Source: an uncultured Chloroflexota bacterium (GTDB lineage Bacteria > Chloroflexota > Anaerolineae > Aggregatilineales > Phototrophicaceae). Taken from it: a stretch of 32,899 bases of DNA. Below the pieces are notes generated by a model. It had not been told where the DNA came from and made no database searches. It saw only the letters and a list, made by a program, of their open reading frames with translations. The position numbers and the translations under genes were made by a program. This document shows, piece after piece, positions 24,304 through 31,385 of this stretch (within the stretch, counting starts at the first letter, position 1; every line of letters starts with the position of its first letter). The DNA is taken from positions 1-32,899 of the forward strand of contig CAIRDJ010000381.1 of NCBI GenBank assembly GCA_903877335.1, read 5' to 3'.

Positions 24304-25401
24304 TCACCCTAATTTGCTTGCCTCACGGGTGATTATACCGATAAACCGCGCGTTAGCAATTTTTTCAAAGCGTGGCAAGTCTAAGCGCAATTCCCATGTG
24401 CCGTTTTGTTCGGGATCATAGAATAACACGCTGGCGTTATTTTGCGTCCACTGTAGCGGGCGAAAGCGTACTGCGCTGGGTGGCATCAAGATGGTCTGTG
24501 TTTGGGCAAGCATGTCCACCAGCACATAGGCAGTCCGCACCGTTTGCTCGGCGCTCCCGAACTTCTCCACTTGTGCCAAAGCATACAGGGCGACGCGCTC
24601 ATCAGGGGAGATCATCATGTCCCCTGCATGGGTGAAACCGCTCAACCGTATCGGTGGAAGGATGGTGCTGGTTTGGTTCAACAGATCATGCAGGTGAACT
24701 TCAAACCCGCTCAAATCATCCGAGAGCGACAAGCGCACGAATACCCTCCCTTGCAGGTCGCCCGCGCAGTAACATCCCGGTTCATTGGGGAGTAGCTTGG
24801 CTTGGTTGGGCGCGTCAAACGCCACTTCAAACATCCCAGCGAACTCATCATAAGGGGTGAGCGCGCCAATTTGATCGGGTTGATAGTCCATCAACAAGGC
24901 GGAATGGTTACGGATGAAGGCTAACGGTAACGCCCGAACGCCTTGACGGGGGACATCCTCCAAGAGAACGCGCGGATTGGTGCCGTCAACATGTGCCAAC
25001 GTGGTGAGCGTGCTAAGTTCCCCTGTTGGGGCGCGCCGGGCGAGCGTCCACGCGATTTGACGGGTGGACTCATCCACCACCCACTCCATATAGGCGGTGT
25101 GAGTGTCGGGTTGGATGAACGGATGGGGCGTGAGTGCACCGTTCGGATGGGCAAGCATCACCTGTCCGTTCAAGCGGTCGAAGAATAAGATGTGCTCCCC
25201 GTAAGGGGTGTATCGTTCCCCATCGACTTCGAGCGTGGTGGTGTTGCCATCCTGCATAGCCACGAATGATAATGTGTCCAGCGCGGTGGCACGATCATGG
25301 GTTACGAAAACCTGCCACACCCCCGCAACCTGCGCGGTCGCCATTTCAAGCCCCAAGCCCAAGCTGACCACCGCGCAAACCAGCGCGTTTCTAAAGGGCA
25401 T
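24304..25401 (-). CDS. Exported protein with beta-propeller-like repeats
   Basis: A 365-residue protein beginning with a short basic start and hydrophobic stretch (MPFRNALVCAVVSLGLGLEM), then TAQVAG, which suits a signal peptide cut near residue 23. The mature part is beta-rich and holds loose repeats resembling TolB/WD40-like blades: YGEHILFFDRLNGQVMLAHP, TRQIAWTLARRAPTGELSTL and MMISPDERVALYALAQ. No catalytic motif was seen. Such proteins often bind ligands or partners outside the membrane. It overlaps the mini-sirtuin ORF by 11 bases, so its translation is probably coupled to it. I give no specific function. Confidence 0.6.
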   Translation of the reverse strand: MPFRNALVCAVVSLGLGLEMATAQVAGVWQVFVTHDRATALDTLSFVAMQDGNTTTLEVDGERYTPYGEHILFFDRLNGQVMLAHPNGALTPHPFIQPDTHTAYMEWVVDESTRQIAWTLARRAPTGELSTLTTLAHVDGTNPRVLLEDVPRQGVRALPLAFIRNHSALLMDYQPDQIGALTPYDEFAGMFEVAFDAPNQAKLLPNEPGCYCAGDLQGRVFVRLSLSDDLSGFEVHLHDLLNQTSTILPPIRLSGFTHAGDMMISPDERVALYALAQVEKFGSAEQTVRTAYVLVDMLAQTQTILMPPSAVRFRPLQWTQNNASVLFYDPEQNGTWELRLDLPRFEKIANARFIGIITREASKLG

Positions 25402-25522
25402 GTCTCACCGCGTCCACGATTTGCGGAAGCATTTCGCCACTTTTGCCCGTGCCCGCGCCACTGAATACGCAAAGCTGTTTGGCGTTGCTGATTAATTGAA
25501 TGGCTTGTTCCAGTTGATTCAT
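25391..25522 (-). pseudogene. Miniature sirtuin: Sir2 N-terminus joined to Sir2 C-terminus
   Basis: A 43-residue ORF. The first part, AIQLISNAKQLCVFSGAG, is the opening helix and NAD-loop of a Sir2 deacetylase, where GAG normally leads into (I/M)S-x-x-SGIPxFR. Instead it goes directly into GKSGEMLPQIVDAV, which resembles the last helix of bacterial sirtuins (G-K-x-G-E-x-L-P). About 200 residues appear to be missing in frame. The ATG at 25522 has a perfect AGGAGG 8 bases upstream and a TATAAT promoter. No NAD site or zinc cysteines remain, so no activity is expected. It now heads the operon of the exported protein, nth and PIG-L genes and may survive as a translated leader. The frame also extends upstream to 25627 without better evidence. 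Confidence 0.55.
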
Positions 25523-25546
25523 TGGATTTGCCTCCTGCTTCATTGA

Positions 25547-25574
25547 ATTATAGCCCCACACCGCTAAAATTAAA
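25547..25574 (-). promoter_or_regulatory. Promoter of the mini-sirtuin/nth/PIG-L operon
   Basis: On the minus strand TTTAAT (25574-25569) is followed after 16 bases by TATAAT (25552-25547), 25 bases before the ATG at 25522. AGGAGG lies between promoter and start, so the mini-ORF should be well translated. Confidence 0.55.
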
Positions 25575-25594
25575 CGCAATGAACGCAAGATAAA

Positions 25595-26068
25595 GTGAGC
25601 ACCCAAACCATGCATGCGGACGAGCAATCAGACCCTTCAGCGATACAACCCGACGCGACGGAGGTTAGCCCATGGTGGGCTTTGGTGGCGGTGGGGGTGG
25701 CAATCGCTGTGTTGGGGGGGTGGGCAAGCTATGAGGCGCTCGATCTTTCTACGGTGGTTTTAGAGGATTGGATCGCCTGTGTGACAGGGCAAGGGGGCGC
25801 GCTGGCAGGTTGCCCACTGGTTGCCAAAGATTTGCCACGCTGGCGATTTGAGCTACCGGTGGCGTGGGTGATGCTGGCAGGGTTGGGCGCGATGGTGCTG
25901 GGTCCTATTCCCTTGATCGTGATGCTCAACCGCTATCAACATTGGTTCGCCAGCGTGCTGTTCTACGTGTTTGTGCTCGTGCCCTACGGTTTGGTGTGGC
26001 TATCGTTGTTTTTAGTGGGCATGGTTGTGGCGTTGGTCATGACAGGTCAATTGTCACAAGGAACTTAG
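25595..26068 (+). CDS. Uncharacterised integral membrane protein, three to four helices
   Basis: A 157-residue protein starting at GTG. The first 26 residues are acidic and soluble. Helices follow at about 27-45 (WWALVAVGVAIAVLGGWAS), 89-112 (VAWVMLAGLGAMVLGPIPLIV) and 118-152 (a long hydrophobic run including FYVFVLVPYGLVWLSLFLVG). The loop between the first two contains two cysteines (IACVTGQGG, AGCPLVAK), possibly a disulfide outside. It is divergent from the mini-sirtuin operon. I recognise no family. Its end carries one arm of an inverted repeat (26052-26094). Confidence 0.6.
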   Translation: MSTQTMHADEQSDPSAIQPDATEVSPWWALVAVGVAIAVLGGWASYEALDLSTVVLEDWIACVTGQGGALAGCPLVAKDLPRWRFELPVAWVMLAGLGAMVLGPIPLIVMLNRYQHWFASVLFYVFVLVPYGLVWLSLFLVGMVVALVMTGQLSQGT

Positions 26069-26094
26069 GATGGGGATTGTATAGCATTGTGACA
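26052..26094 (+). terminator. Inverted repeat at the end of the membrane protein gene
   Basis: TGTCACAA (26052-26059) and TTGTGACA (26087-26094) are perfect complements across a 27-base loop, with the first arm inside the coding end. It may end the upstream transcript or serve as a binding site ahead of the BMP promoter. Confidence 0.3.
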
Positions 26095-26121
26095 GAAACT
26101 TTGCTACAATTCTAAGTGTTA

Positions 26122-26139
26122 AGGTCGTATTATCGACCT
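26122..26139 (+). promoter_or_regulatory. Operator-like palindrome around the -10 box of the BMP gene
   Basis: AGGTCG (26122-26127) and CGACCT (26134-26139) are perfect arms around TATTAT (26128-26133). A second -10 candidate, TACAAT, lies at 26105-26110. A ribosome binding site GGAGG (26162-26166) precedes the ATG at 26178 by 11 bases. Protein binding at the palindrome would block this promoter. Confidence 0.45.
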
Positions 26140-26177
26140 AACTTTGGTAAAGATTTACTCTGGAGGAATCTCTAACA

Positions 26178-27218
26178 ATGCGTTTAATCAAGATTTTAGT
26201 GGTTGTTCTCGCTGTATTGGCTTTTGCCGTTGTTCCAACAATGGCACAAGATGGCATCGAATCTGTTTGTTTGATTACCGACGTAGGTCGCGTCAATGAC
26301 GGTACATTTAATCAGTTCGCTTATGAAGGCATGCTCCGTGCAGAAGAAGAATTTGAACTCGAAGTGACCTTCATCGAAACCCAAGCCTCCACCGATTATG
26401 AAGCCAACATCAACACCTGTGTTGACGAAGGCTACGAAGCAATTGTCACCGTAGGCTTCCTCATGGCGGACATCAACAAGGCACTTGCCGAAGCAAACCC
26501 CGATGTTTACTTCATTGGTGTTGACCAGTTCTTTGCAGAAGGTCCAGCAAACTTGACCGGTGTTCAATTCCGTGAAGACCAAGCTGGCTTCCTCGTGGGC
26601 GTAATGGCTGCTCTCATGACCGAATCTGGCACGGTTGCCGGTGTATACGGCATTGCCATTCCTCCCGTGGTCAAGTTCCGCAACGGGTATGAACAAGGTG
26701 TCGCATACGCTGTTGAAGAATACGAATTGGATGAAGTCACCGCGCTTGGCGTGTACATTGATGATTTCGTGGCTCCCGATCGTGGTGCTGCCGCTGCTGA
26801 ACAATTCATGGGTGAAGGTGCCGATGTCATCTTCGGTGCAGGCGGACCCACCGGCTCTGGCGCGATCTCCGCTGCTGCCGCTGCGGGTGCAATGGTCATC
26901 GGTGTGGATCAAGATGAATACTTCACCACCTTTGGCGAAGGCGAAACCCCTGGCGCAGACATGCTCATCTCCTCCGCTATGAAGCGCGTAGACAACGGTG
27001 TTTATGACTTGCTTGCCCTGTTGGCACAAGGTGAAGAACTCCCCGGAATCATCTATGTTCTTGAAGCTGCTAATGATGGCGTAGGCTTTGCTGAAGCACA
27101 CGATGCAGATGTTCCAGAAGAAGTGACCGAAGCAGTTGCTGGCGTCTTTGAAATGCTCAAGTCTGGCGAATTGGAAACCGGCGTTGATCCTGTCAGCGGC
27201 GAATTGTTGGCTGAATAA
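26178..27218 (+). CDS. BMP family ABC-transporter substrate-binding protein
   Basis: A 346-residue binding protein of the Bmp/PnrA group, whose characterised members bind purine nucleosides (others bind vitamin-like or autoinducer ligands). The signal peptide MRLIKILVVVLAVLAFAVVP is followed by TMAQ, giving a likely signal peptidase I cut after Ala24. The family opening CLITDVGRVNDGTFNQFAYE is intact, as are VTVGFLMADINKALAE, GVQFREDQAGFLVG and GGPTGSGAISAAAAAG. Most BMP proteins are lipoproteins; no lipobox cysteine is present here, so the protein may be free or held otherwise. Neither ATPase nor permease genes are near. Glu is almost always GAA and codon choice is narrower than in neighbours, which suggests high expression. 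A strong hairpin follows. Confidence 0.9.
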   Translation: MRLIKILVVVLAVLAFAVVPTMAQDGIESVCLITDVGRVNDGTFNQFAYEGMLRAEEEFELEVTFIETQASTDYEANINTCVDEGYEAIVTVGFLMADINKALAEANPDVYFIGVDQFFAEGPANLTGVQFREDQAGFLVGVMAALMTESGTVAGVYGIAIPPVVKFRNGYEQGVAYAVEEYELDEVTALGVYIDDFVAPDRGAAAAEQFMGEGADVIFGAGGPTGSGAISAAAAAGAMVIGVDQDEYFTTFGEGETPGADMLISSAMKRVDNGVYDLLALLAQGEELPGIIYVLEAANDGVGFAEAHDADVPEEVTEAVAGVFEMLKSGELETGVDPVSGELLAE

Positions 27219-27235
27219 GCTCCAAACTTAACGGG

Positions 27236-27262
27236 GTGGGCGAGTGTTTTCACTCGCCCCAC
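27236..27262 (+). terminator. Strong hairpin after the BMP gene
   Basis: GGGCGAGTG-TTTT-CACTCGCCC is a perfect 9-bp stem, extended by two more pairs past a bulged C. It begins 17 bases after the stop. No T-run follows, so it may mainly protect an abundant mRNA while weakening read-through into the DUF1232 gene. Confidence 0.6.
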
Positions 27263-27281
27263 TTCCCCCATGTAGAAGCAC

Positions 27282-27980
27282 ATGAACAATTGGCGCGGTC
27301 ATTTTTCCGCAGCACGCCAGCTCGTTCCTTTGGTAAATCAGGTGGTGGCTATGGGTCGCTCTAAGATTGATATACCCGAAACAGAAAAACAGGACTTTTG
27401 GGAATTATTTGTTCATCCGCATGTTCCGCTGGGCTATAAGATCGGTTTGGTGCTGTTCTTATTGTTGTATCTGGTCTCTCCGATTGACATCATTCCAGAC
27501 TTTCTTATTCCGCTCTTTGGCTATGCCGATGATGTGGGCGTGGTGATGCTGAGCGCCAACCTCTTCACCAGCAACGCCAACCGTCGTCTTGCTCATCTAC
27601 GTGAATTAACCCCCACGAACCTACTCATCTACCAACGGAGCAACCTTGCTTCGATTGGTGCGTTCATCATGACGGTCGGCATCGTATTCATCACCCCTGC
27701 CCCCAAGTGGTCGGCAATCCCCATCGCCATCGGCGCATCTTTCTTGGCACGCTTGGCGGTGCGCCTGATCTTTGACCGCGCCATTTTGAGGGATGAAGTT
27801 TTGGCACAGGCGCAATCGCTCCCCTCAGAAGCGTCCCACGCCCCCGCCTCAGAAAGTTTACAGCAGGGGTTACGTCAGGGACGTTCGCTCAAAGATGACC
27901 AGTTTGAGCAGTTGCTCCAACGCGAGAAGCCCAAGTGGGACGCAGCTGACCATCGGCACAATCCGCTTGACCGTGAGTGA
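27282..27980 (+). CDS. DUF1232 (YkvA-like) membrane protein
   Basis: A 232-residue protein. The DUF1232 hallmark is clear at about residues 52-90: LGYKIGLVLFLLLYLVSPID followed by IIPDFLIPLFGYADDVGVVM. Two further hydrophobic segments follow (SIGAFIMTVGIVFITP and AIPIAIGASFLARLAVRLIF), then a polar, charged tail of about 60 residues. The function of the family is not established; it is widespread and often small. The phosphatase gene starts 10 bases after its stop, so the pair probably shares a transcript. Confidence 0.8.
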   Translation: MNNWRGHFSAARQLVPLVNQVVAMGRSKIDIPETEKQDFWELFVHPHVPLGYKIGLVLFLLLYLVSPIDIIPDFLIPLFGYADDVGVVMLSANLFTSNANRRLAHLRELTPTNLLIYQRSNLASIGAFIMTVGIVFITPAPKWSAIPIAIGASFLARLAVRLIFDRAILRDEVLAQAQSLPSEASHAPASESLQQGLRQGRSLKDDQFEQLLQREKPKWDAADHRHNPLDRE

Positions 27981-27990
27981 TGGGGGCGGG

Positions 27991-28758
27991 ATGAGTCCAC
28001 AGCAGATCTTGGTCATCGGGGATATTCACGGGTGCTATGATGAGTTACAGGCGTTGTTAGACCGTGTGCCCTTGTCAGCGGGGGATTGGATTGTGCATGT
28101 GGGGGACTTGGTAGACCGCGGTCCCAAACCGCGCGAGGTGGTGCAGTTCTTCAAGTCCACCCCCAACGCCTTTGGTGTCATGGGCAACCGTGACCACAAG
28201 CACATCTTGGGGCATCACGGGATGTTGGAGGCGAACCCTTCCCGTGCCTTCACCAAGCAACAAATGGGAAGCGCAGAAAACTACACCCAAATGATCAATT
28301 ACTTCCAATCGTTGCCACTCTATATCGAATTCCCCGCCGCGTTGGTGGTGCATGCCTATTTTGAGCGCGGTAAACGGGTGGATGAACAACTTGGCTCGGT
28401 GCTGCTGGGGCATCCAGACGGGGAGGAACACCTGCTCAAAAATGGCATCAACCCCGAAACATGGTATCAGACCTACGATGGGGATCGCCCGATTATCGTG
28501 GGGCATCGTGAGTATCCGTTTTTGAATTACAATGACCGTGTATTTGCCCTTGATACCCGCTGTGTATACGGGGGGAAGCTCACAGGGTTGTTGTTGCCCA
28601 ACTTTGAGCCATATTCGGTGGATGCCTTAGAAGACTATGCCACCACAACGAAACGCCTATACAGTCGAATGACGCCCAATCTGTTCAATTCATCTCCACA
28701 AGCAGGACAAGAGCGGAATAGTCGGGATGAGCAAGAACTCCCGTTGCTCCAATCCTAG
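27991..28758 (+). CDS. PPP-like metallophosphoesterase
   Basis: A 255-residue calcineurin-like phosphoesterase near the ApaH/PrpE and Ser/Thr phosphatase group. The open frame starts at 27793, but the ATG at 27991 is right: it follows GGGGGCGGG and leads straight into QILVIGDIHGCYDEL. Metal motifs are GDIHG (Asp11, His13), HVGDLVDRG (Asp39) and GNRDHK (Asn66). In the usual GNHE/D motif the third residue is the catalytic His; here it is Arg67. The later HAG motif reads VHAYFERG and the last is IIVGHREYP. So the metal site is mostly kept while the catalytic surroundings differ. Candidate substrates are diadenosine polyphosphates or phosphoproteins; none can be chosen. Confidence 0.8.
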   Translation: MSPQQILVIGDIHGCYDELQALLDRVPLSAGDWIVHVGDLVDRGPKPREVVQFFKSTPNAFGVMGNRDHKHILGHHGMLEANPSRAFTKQQMGSAENYTQMINYFQSLPLYIEFPAALVVHAYFERGKRVDEQLGSVLLGHPDGEEHLLKNGINPETWYQTYDGDRPIIVGHREYPFLNYNDRVFALDTRCVYGGKLTGLLLPNFEPYSVDALEDYATTTKRLYSRMTPNLFNSSPQAGQERNSRDEQELPLLQS

Positions 28759-28976
28759 CAACCTCCATGATTCACGCCTCCGCGTGCAAACAACCGAGCA
28801 TGGCGCGTGACCGCACCCTTGACCCAGACGACAGATGCATCCAAAGCAGTCCTGCTTCCATCACGTAAAAATGACGGGTGCACAGGCTTCTTTTTAGTGA
28901 TAGATTTTCCATAAATCCTCTCACCCTATTCCTCGCTGTCGCGGTATACTCCTCCGTTAAAAACGGTAGCGCACTC
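28759..28976 (+). other. Intergenic stretch before the aminotransferase-like gene
   Basis: No gene is supported. CACGC-CTCC-GCGTG at 28773-28786 is a short hairpin 14 bases after the phosphatase stop and may end that transcript. TATACT near 28954 could be a -10 for the next gene; no good -35 was seen. Confidence 0.35.
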
Positions 28977-29882
28977 ATGAAGCAAACTTATAACCCACTC
29001 AATCAGAACCTGCTCATCAACATTAACGGCACACTCCATCACCGCGACCATGCCGGCATCAGCCCCTTCGACTCTGCTGTGCAGGGGGGCGACGCGGTTT
29101 GGGAAGGCTTACGCCTGTACAACGGGCGCATCTTCAAACTCAATGAACACCTTGACCGCTTGCGCCATTCCGCCCTCGCGCTTGCCTTCACCGATATTCC
29201 CAACCACGCCACGCTCACCGAAGAGATCAGCAAGACGCTGGAGGCAAACCACATGACCGACGGCGTACACATCCGCCTGACGCTCACACGCGGGGTGAAA
29301 TACACCAGCGGGATGGATCCACGCTTGAACACCGCCGGACCGACCTTGATTGTGTTGGCGGAACACAAGCCCCCTGTGTATGACCGTGACGGCATCCGCC
29401 TCATCACGTCTGCTATTCGGCGCATTCCCCCGGATTGTGTCGATCAAAACATTCACTCATGCAACCTGCTCAATTCCATTTTGGCGAAGATTCAGGCGAA
29501 CGCCGCGGGGGTAGATGACGCGCTCATGCTTGACCTCAACGGGTTTGTGGCAGAAACCAACGCCACCCACGTTTTCATCGTATTCAACGGGGTCATTTAT
29601 ACGTCGCACACCGATTCTTGCCCAGAAGGGATCACACGCCAAACGGTGCTAGAACTGTGTGCCACACACGGCATCCCCCACCAAGTCAAGAACCTCTCGC
29701 TCAGTGAAGTGTATCGCGCGGATGAAATGTTCTGTACGGGGACGATGGGCGAGTTAGTGCCCGTAGTGGAATTGGACGGGCGCAAAATTGGTGGCGTTGA
29801 CCGCCCCATGTTGGAGCGCGTCGCGGGGCACTTCCGCACGCTCACCCAAACCGAAGGCGTGCCTGTGGTTTCGCTAGATTGA
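28977..29882 (+). CDS. Class IV aminotransferase-fold protein (IlvE/DAAT-like) lacking the PLP lysine
   Basis: A 301-residue protein of fold-type IV. The open frame extends to 28878, but the ATG at 28977 begins the conserved part. Family features are present: GGDAVWEGLRLYNGRIFKL, then EHLDRLRHSA with the phosphate-contact arginine, ALMLDLNGFVAETNATHVF with the conserved Glu193, CPEGITRQTV and TGTMGELVPV with Thr256. In D-amino-acid and branched-chain aminotransferases the Schiff-base lysine lies just before the helix that here reads SCNLLNSILAK (DAAT: I-K-S-x-N-L-L). At that position the codon is CAC, His160 (NIHSCNLL). The nearest downstream lysine belongs to the separate, conserved LAK. It would be branched-chain aminotransferase-like by fold, but transamination is doubtful. 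It stands alone, with a bidirectional hairpin behind it. Confidence 0.8.
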   Translation: MKQTYNPLNQNLLININGTLHHRDHAGISPFDSAVQGGDAVWEGLRLYNGRIFKLNEHLDRLRHSALALAFTDIPNHATLTEEISKTLEANHMTDGVHIRLTLTRGVKYTSGMDPRLNTAGPTLIVLAEHKPPVYDRDGIRLITSAIRRIPPDCVDQNIHSCNLLNSILAKIQANAAGVDDALMLDLNGFVAETNATHVFIVFNGVIYTSHTDSCPEGITRQTVLELCATHGIPHQVKNLSLSEVYRADEMFCTGTMGELVPVVELDGRKIGGVDRPMLERVAGHFRTLTQTEGVPVVSLD

Positions 29883-29894
29883 CGGAAGCCTGAG

Positions 29895-29923
29895 ACACGG
29901 GGGCTTATCGCAAACCCCCGTGT
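29895..29923. terminator. Bidirectional terminator between convergent genes
   Basis: ACACGGGGG (29895-29903) and CCCCCGTGT (29915-29923) form a perfect 9-bp stem with an 11-base loop, placed in the 49-base gap between the aminotransferase-like stop and the Rieske stop. Confidence 0.65.
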
Positions 29924-29931
29924 GGATAATT

Positions 29932-30291
29932 CTACCCGATTTGTACCTTGACCTGATCGTCATGTACCACAACCGAGAAGGTCTTTGCTTTCATTTTGGG
30001 GTCAACATAGGCTTGACCGTTACGAATATCAAACTCCCAACCATGCCACCCACAGCGCAAAACATAGCCTGCGTCTTTGTAGATGAATGTTTCCCCAGTG
30101 GTGAATTCGGTCGTGCCAGTGAGCGGGCCCATACATAAGCTGGCGGCATCGTGCGGGCAACGATTGTGCAGGGCATAGTAACTGCCATTCACAAAAAACA
30201 CGCCAACGCTGCGCCCGTCGCAGTCAATGATCCTGCGTTCGCCCGATTGCATCTCACCGACTTTGCACACCACGTATTCACGCTTTGACAT
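29932..30291 (-). CDS. Rieske [2Fe-2S] ferredoxin
   Basis: A 119-residue single Rieske domain. The cluster ligands are Cys45 and His47 (NRCPHDAASLC) and Cys80 and His83 (LRCGWHGWEFD), the standard C-x-H / C-x2-H pair. The length and lack of a catalytic domain match the small soluble ferredoxins that pass electrons to oxygenases. It is the last gene of a three-gene operon, 2 bases after the amidohydrolase stop. The neighbour at the head of the operon looks like a diiron oxygenase, which is a natural acceptor. No reductase gene lies in the window, so the electron source would be elsewhere. Confidence 0.92.
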   Translation of the reverse strand: MSKREYVVCKVGEMQSGERRIIDCDGRSVGVFFVNGSYYALHNRCPHDAASLCMGPLTGTTEFTTGETFIYKDAGYVLRCGWHGWEFDIRNGQAYVDPKMKAKTFSVVVHDDQVKVQIG

Positions 30292-30293
30292 GC

Positions 30294-31376
30294 CTACACC
30301 GCCAGCAATTCATTGATGCGTGGGTAGGTCTTGGTCGCGTTTTCCCACAGGACTTGATGCTTGATGTCCTCTGGCAACGGGAGCTGATCCACGTTGTCAT
30401 AATCCCAGTGCGGGTAATCGCTCGCAAACATGAGCGTTTCTTTGGCGTGCATGGCATCTAGGATGGAATGCAGGTGTTCCTTGTTTGCCGGGCGTTCCAG
30501 AGGTTGCGTGGTGAAGCGGATGTGCTCACGGAAATATTCGCTGGGCAGGCGACGCAACCAAGGGGTTTCCTTGCGCAATGCTTTATAGTCCGCGTCCAAC
30601 CGCCACAAGATGGGGGGCACCCATGCCACGCCACACTCGGTGACGATGAACTTCATGTTGGGGAATTTCTCAAAAATCCCGTGCGCAATGGTGCTGGCGA
30701 CGTGCGTGATGGCAGGTTGTGCCAACATGGCATGTGCTTCCCAGAAGTAGGTTGGAGGTCCGCCACCGACTGGGGTATGGTTCAAGCCACCTTGACCGCC
30801 TAAGTGAATCGCCACGGGCAGACCCATCTCATGCGCTGCTTCCCAAATGGGCCAATAGTGGGGGTTGCCATAGGGCAACGTAGATCCGTGCGACATCAAC
30901 ACTTGCACAATGCGCGGATGATCGCCAATACGGCGGATTTCTTTTGCTGCCCCTTGCGGGTCTTGGGGAGCAACCACGAGGGATGCCACAAAGCGATCAT
31001 CACGGGGCAACCACGTTTCAATCATCCAACTGTTGTAAGCATTGGTCAACGCGGTGGCGTAATGGGGGTTGGCTAAGGTGGAGGCTTCGATCGCCTCTTC
31101 GCCATTCAGCAAGCCCATGGTGATGTTGTATTTATCGAGGTGATGCTCTTTCATGTAGGTGTAGTGTTCATCATCCGTTTGTGGTCGAATGTCACTACGG
31201 CGAAAATCTTCCGGATGCAACCATGGACGATGCCCCGCAGGAAACCCCTTATTGTGACCGGGACGTTCACCACGTTCTAGGTAGTCACGCCATACGGGTT
31301 CCAAATAGGGCTTCAACACATTGGCATCTGACCAATCATTGTGCAAATCACAATCAAAAATGAGGCGTTCGGTCAT
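30294..31376 (-). CDS. Amidohydrolase family metal-dependent hydrolase (ACMSD-like)
   Basis: A 360-residue TIM-barrel hydrolase or decarboxylase of the amidohydrolase_2 group. The first metal motif is FDCDLHND (Asp10, His12, giving D-x-H), the strand-5 histidine lies in VAIHLGG, a second histidine region is ITHVASTIAHGIFEKFPNMK and the final aspartate lies in MFASDYPHWDYD. Relatives include 2-amino-3-carboxymuconate semialdehyde decarboxylase and other ring-cleavage-path enzymes. It sits between the putative oxygenase (9-base gap) and the Rieske gene (2-base gap). It probably acts on the product or substrate of the oxygenase; the compound cannot be deduced. Confidence 0.85.
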   Translation of the reverse strand: MTERLIFDCDLHNDWSDANVLKPYLEPVWRDYLERGERPGHNKGFPAGHRPWLHPEDFRRSDIRPQTDDEHYTYMKEHHLDKYNITMGLLNGEEAIEASTLANPHYATALTNAYNSWMIETWLPRDDRFVASLVVAPQDPQGAAKEIRRIGDHPRIVQVLMSHGSTLPYGNPHYWPIWEAAHEMGLPVAIHLGGQGGLNHTPVGGGPPTYFWEAHAMLAQPAITHVASTIAHGIFEKFPNMKFIVTECGVAWVPPILWRLDADYKALRKETPWLRRLPSEYFREHIRFTTQPLERPANKEHLHSILDAMHAKETLMFASDYPHWDYDNVDQLPLPEDIKHQVLWENATKTYPRINELLAV

Positions 31377-31385
31377 CTTTAGCTC

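Noticed and set aside
26196-27101. 301-codon minus-strand ORF
   Set aside because: It is antisense to the BMP gene, which has a signal peptide, family motifs and a ribosome binding site. The long shadow comes from the narrow codon use of the real gene.
27793-27990. N-terminal extension of the phosphatase
   Set aside because: It overlaps the DUF1232 coding end in another frame and is basic and repeat-free; the ATG at 27991 has a purine-rich site and begins the GDIHG strand directly.
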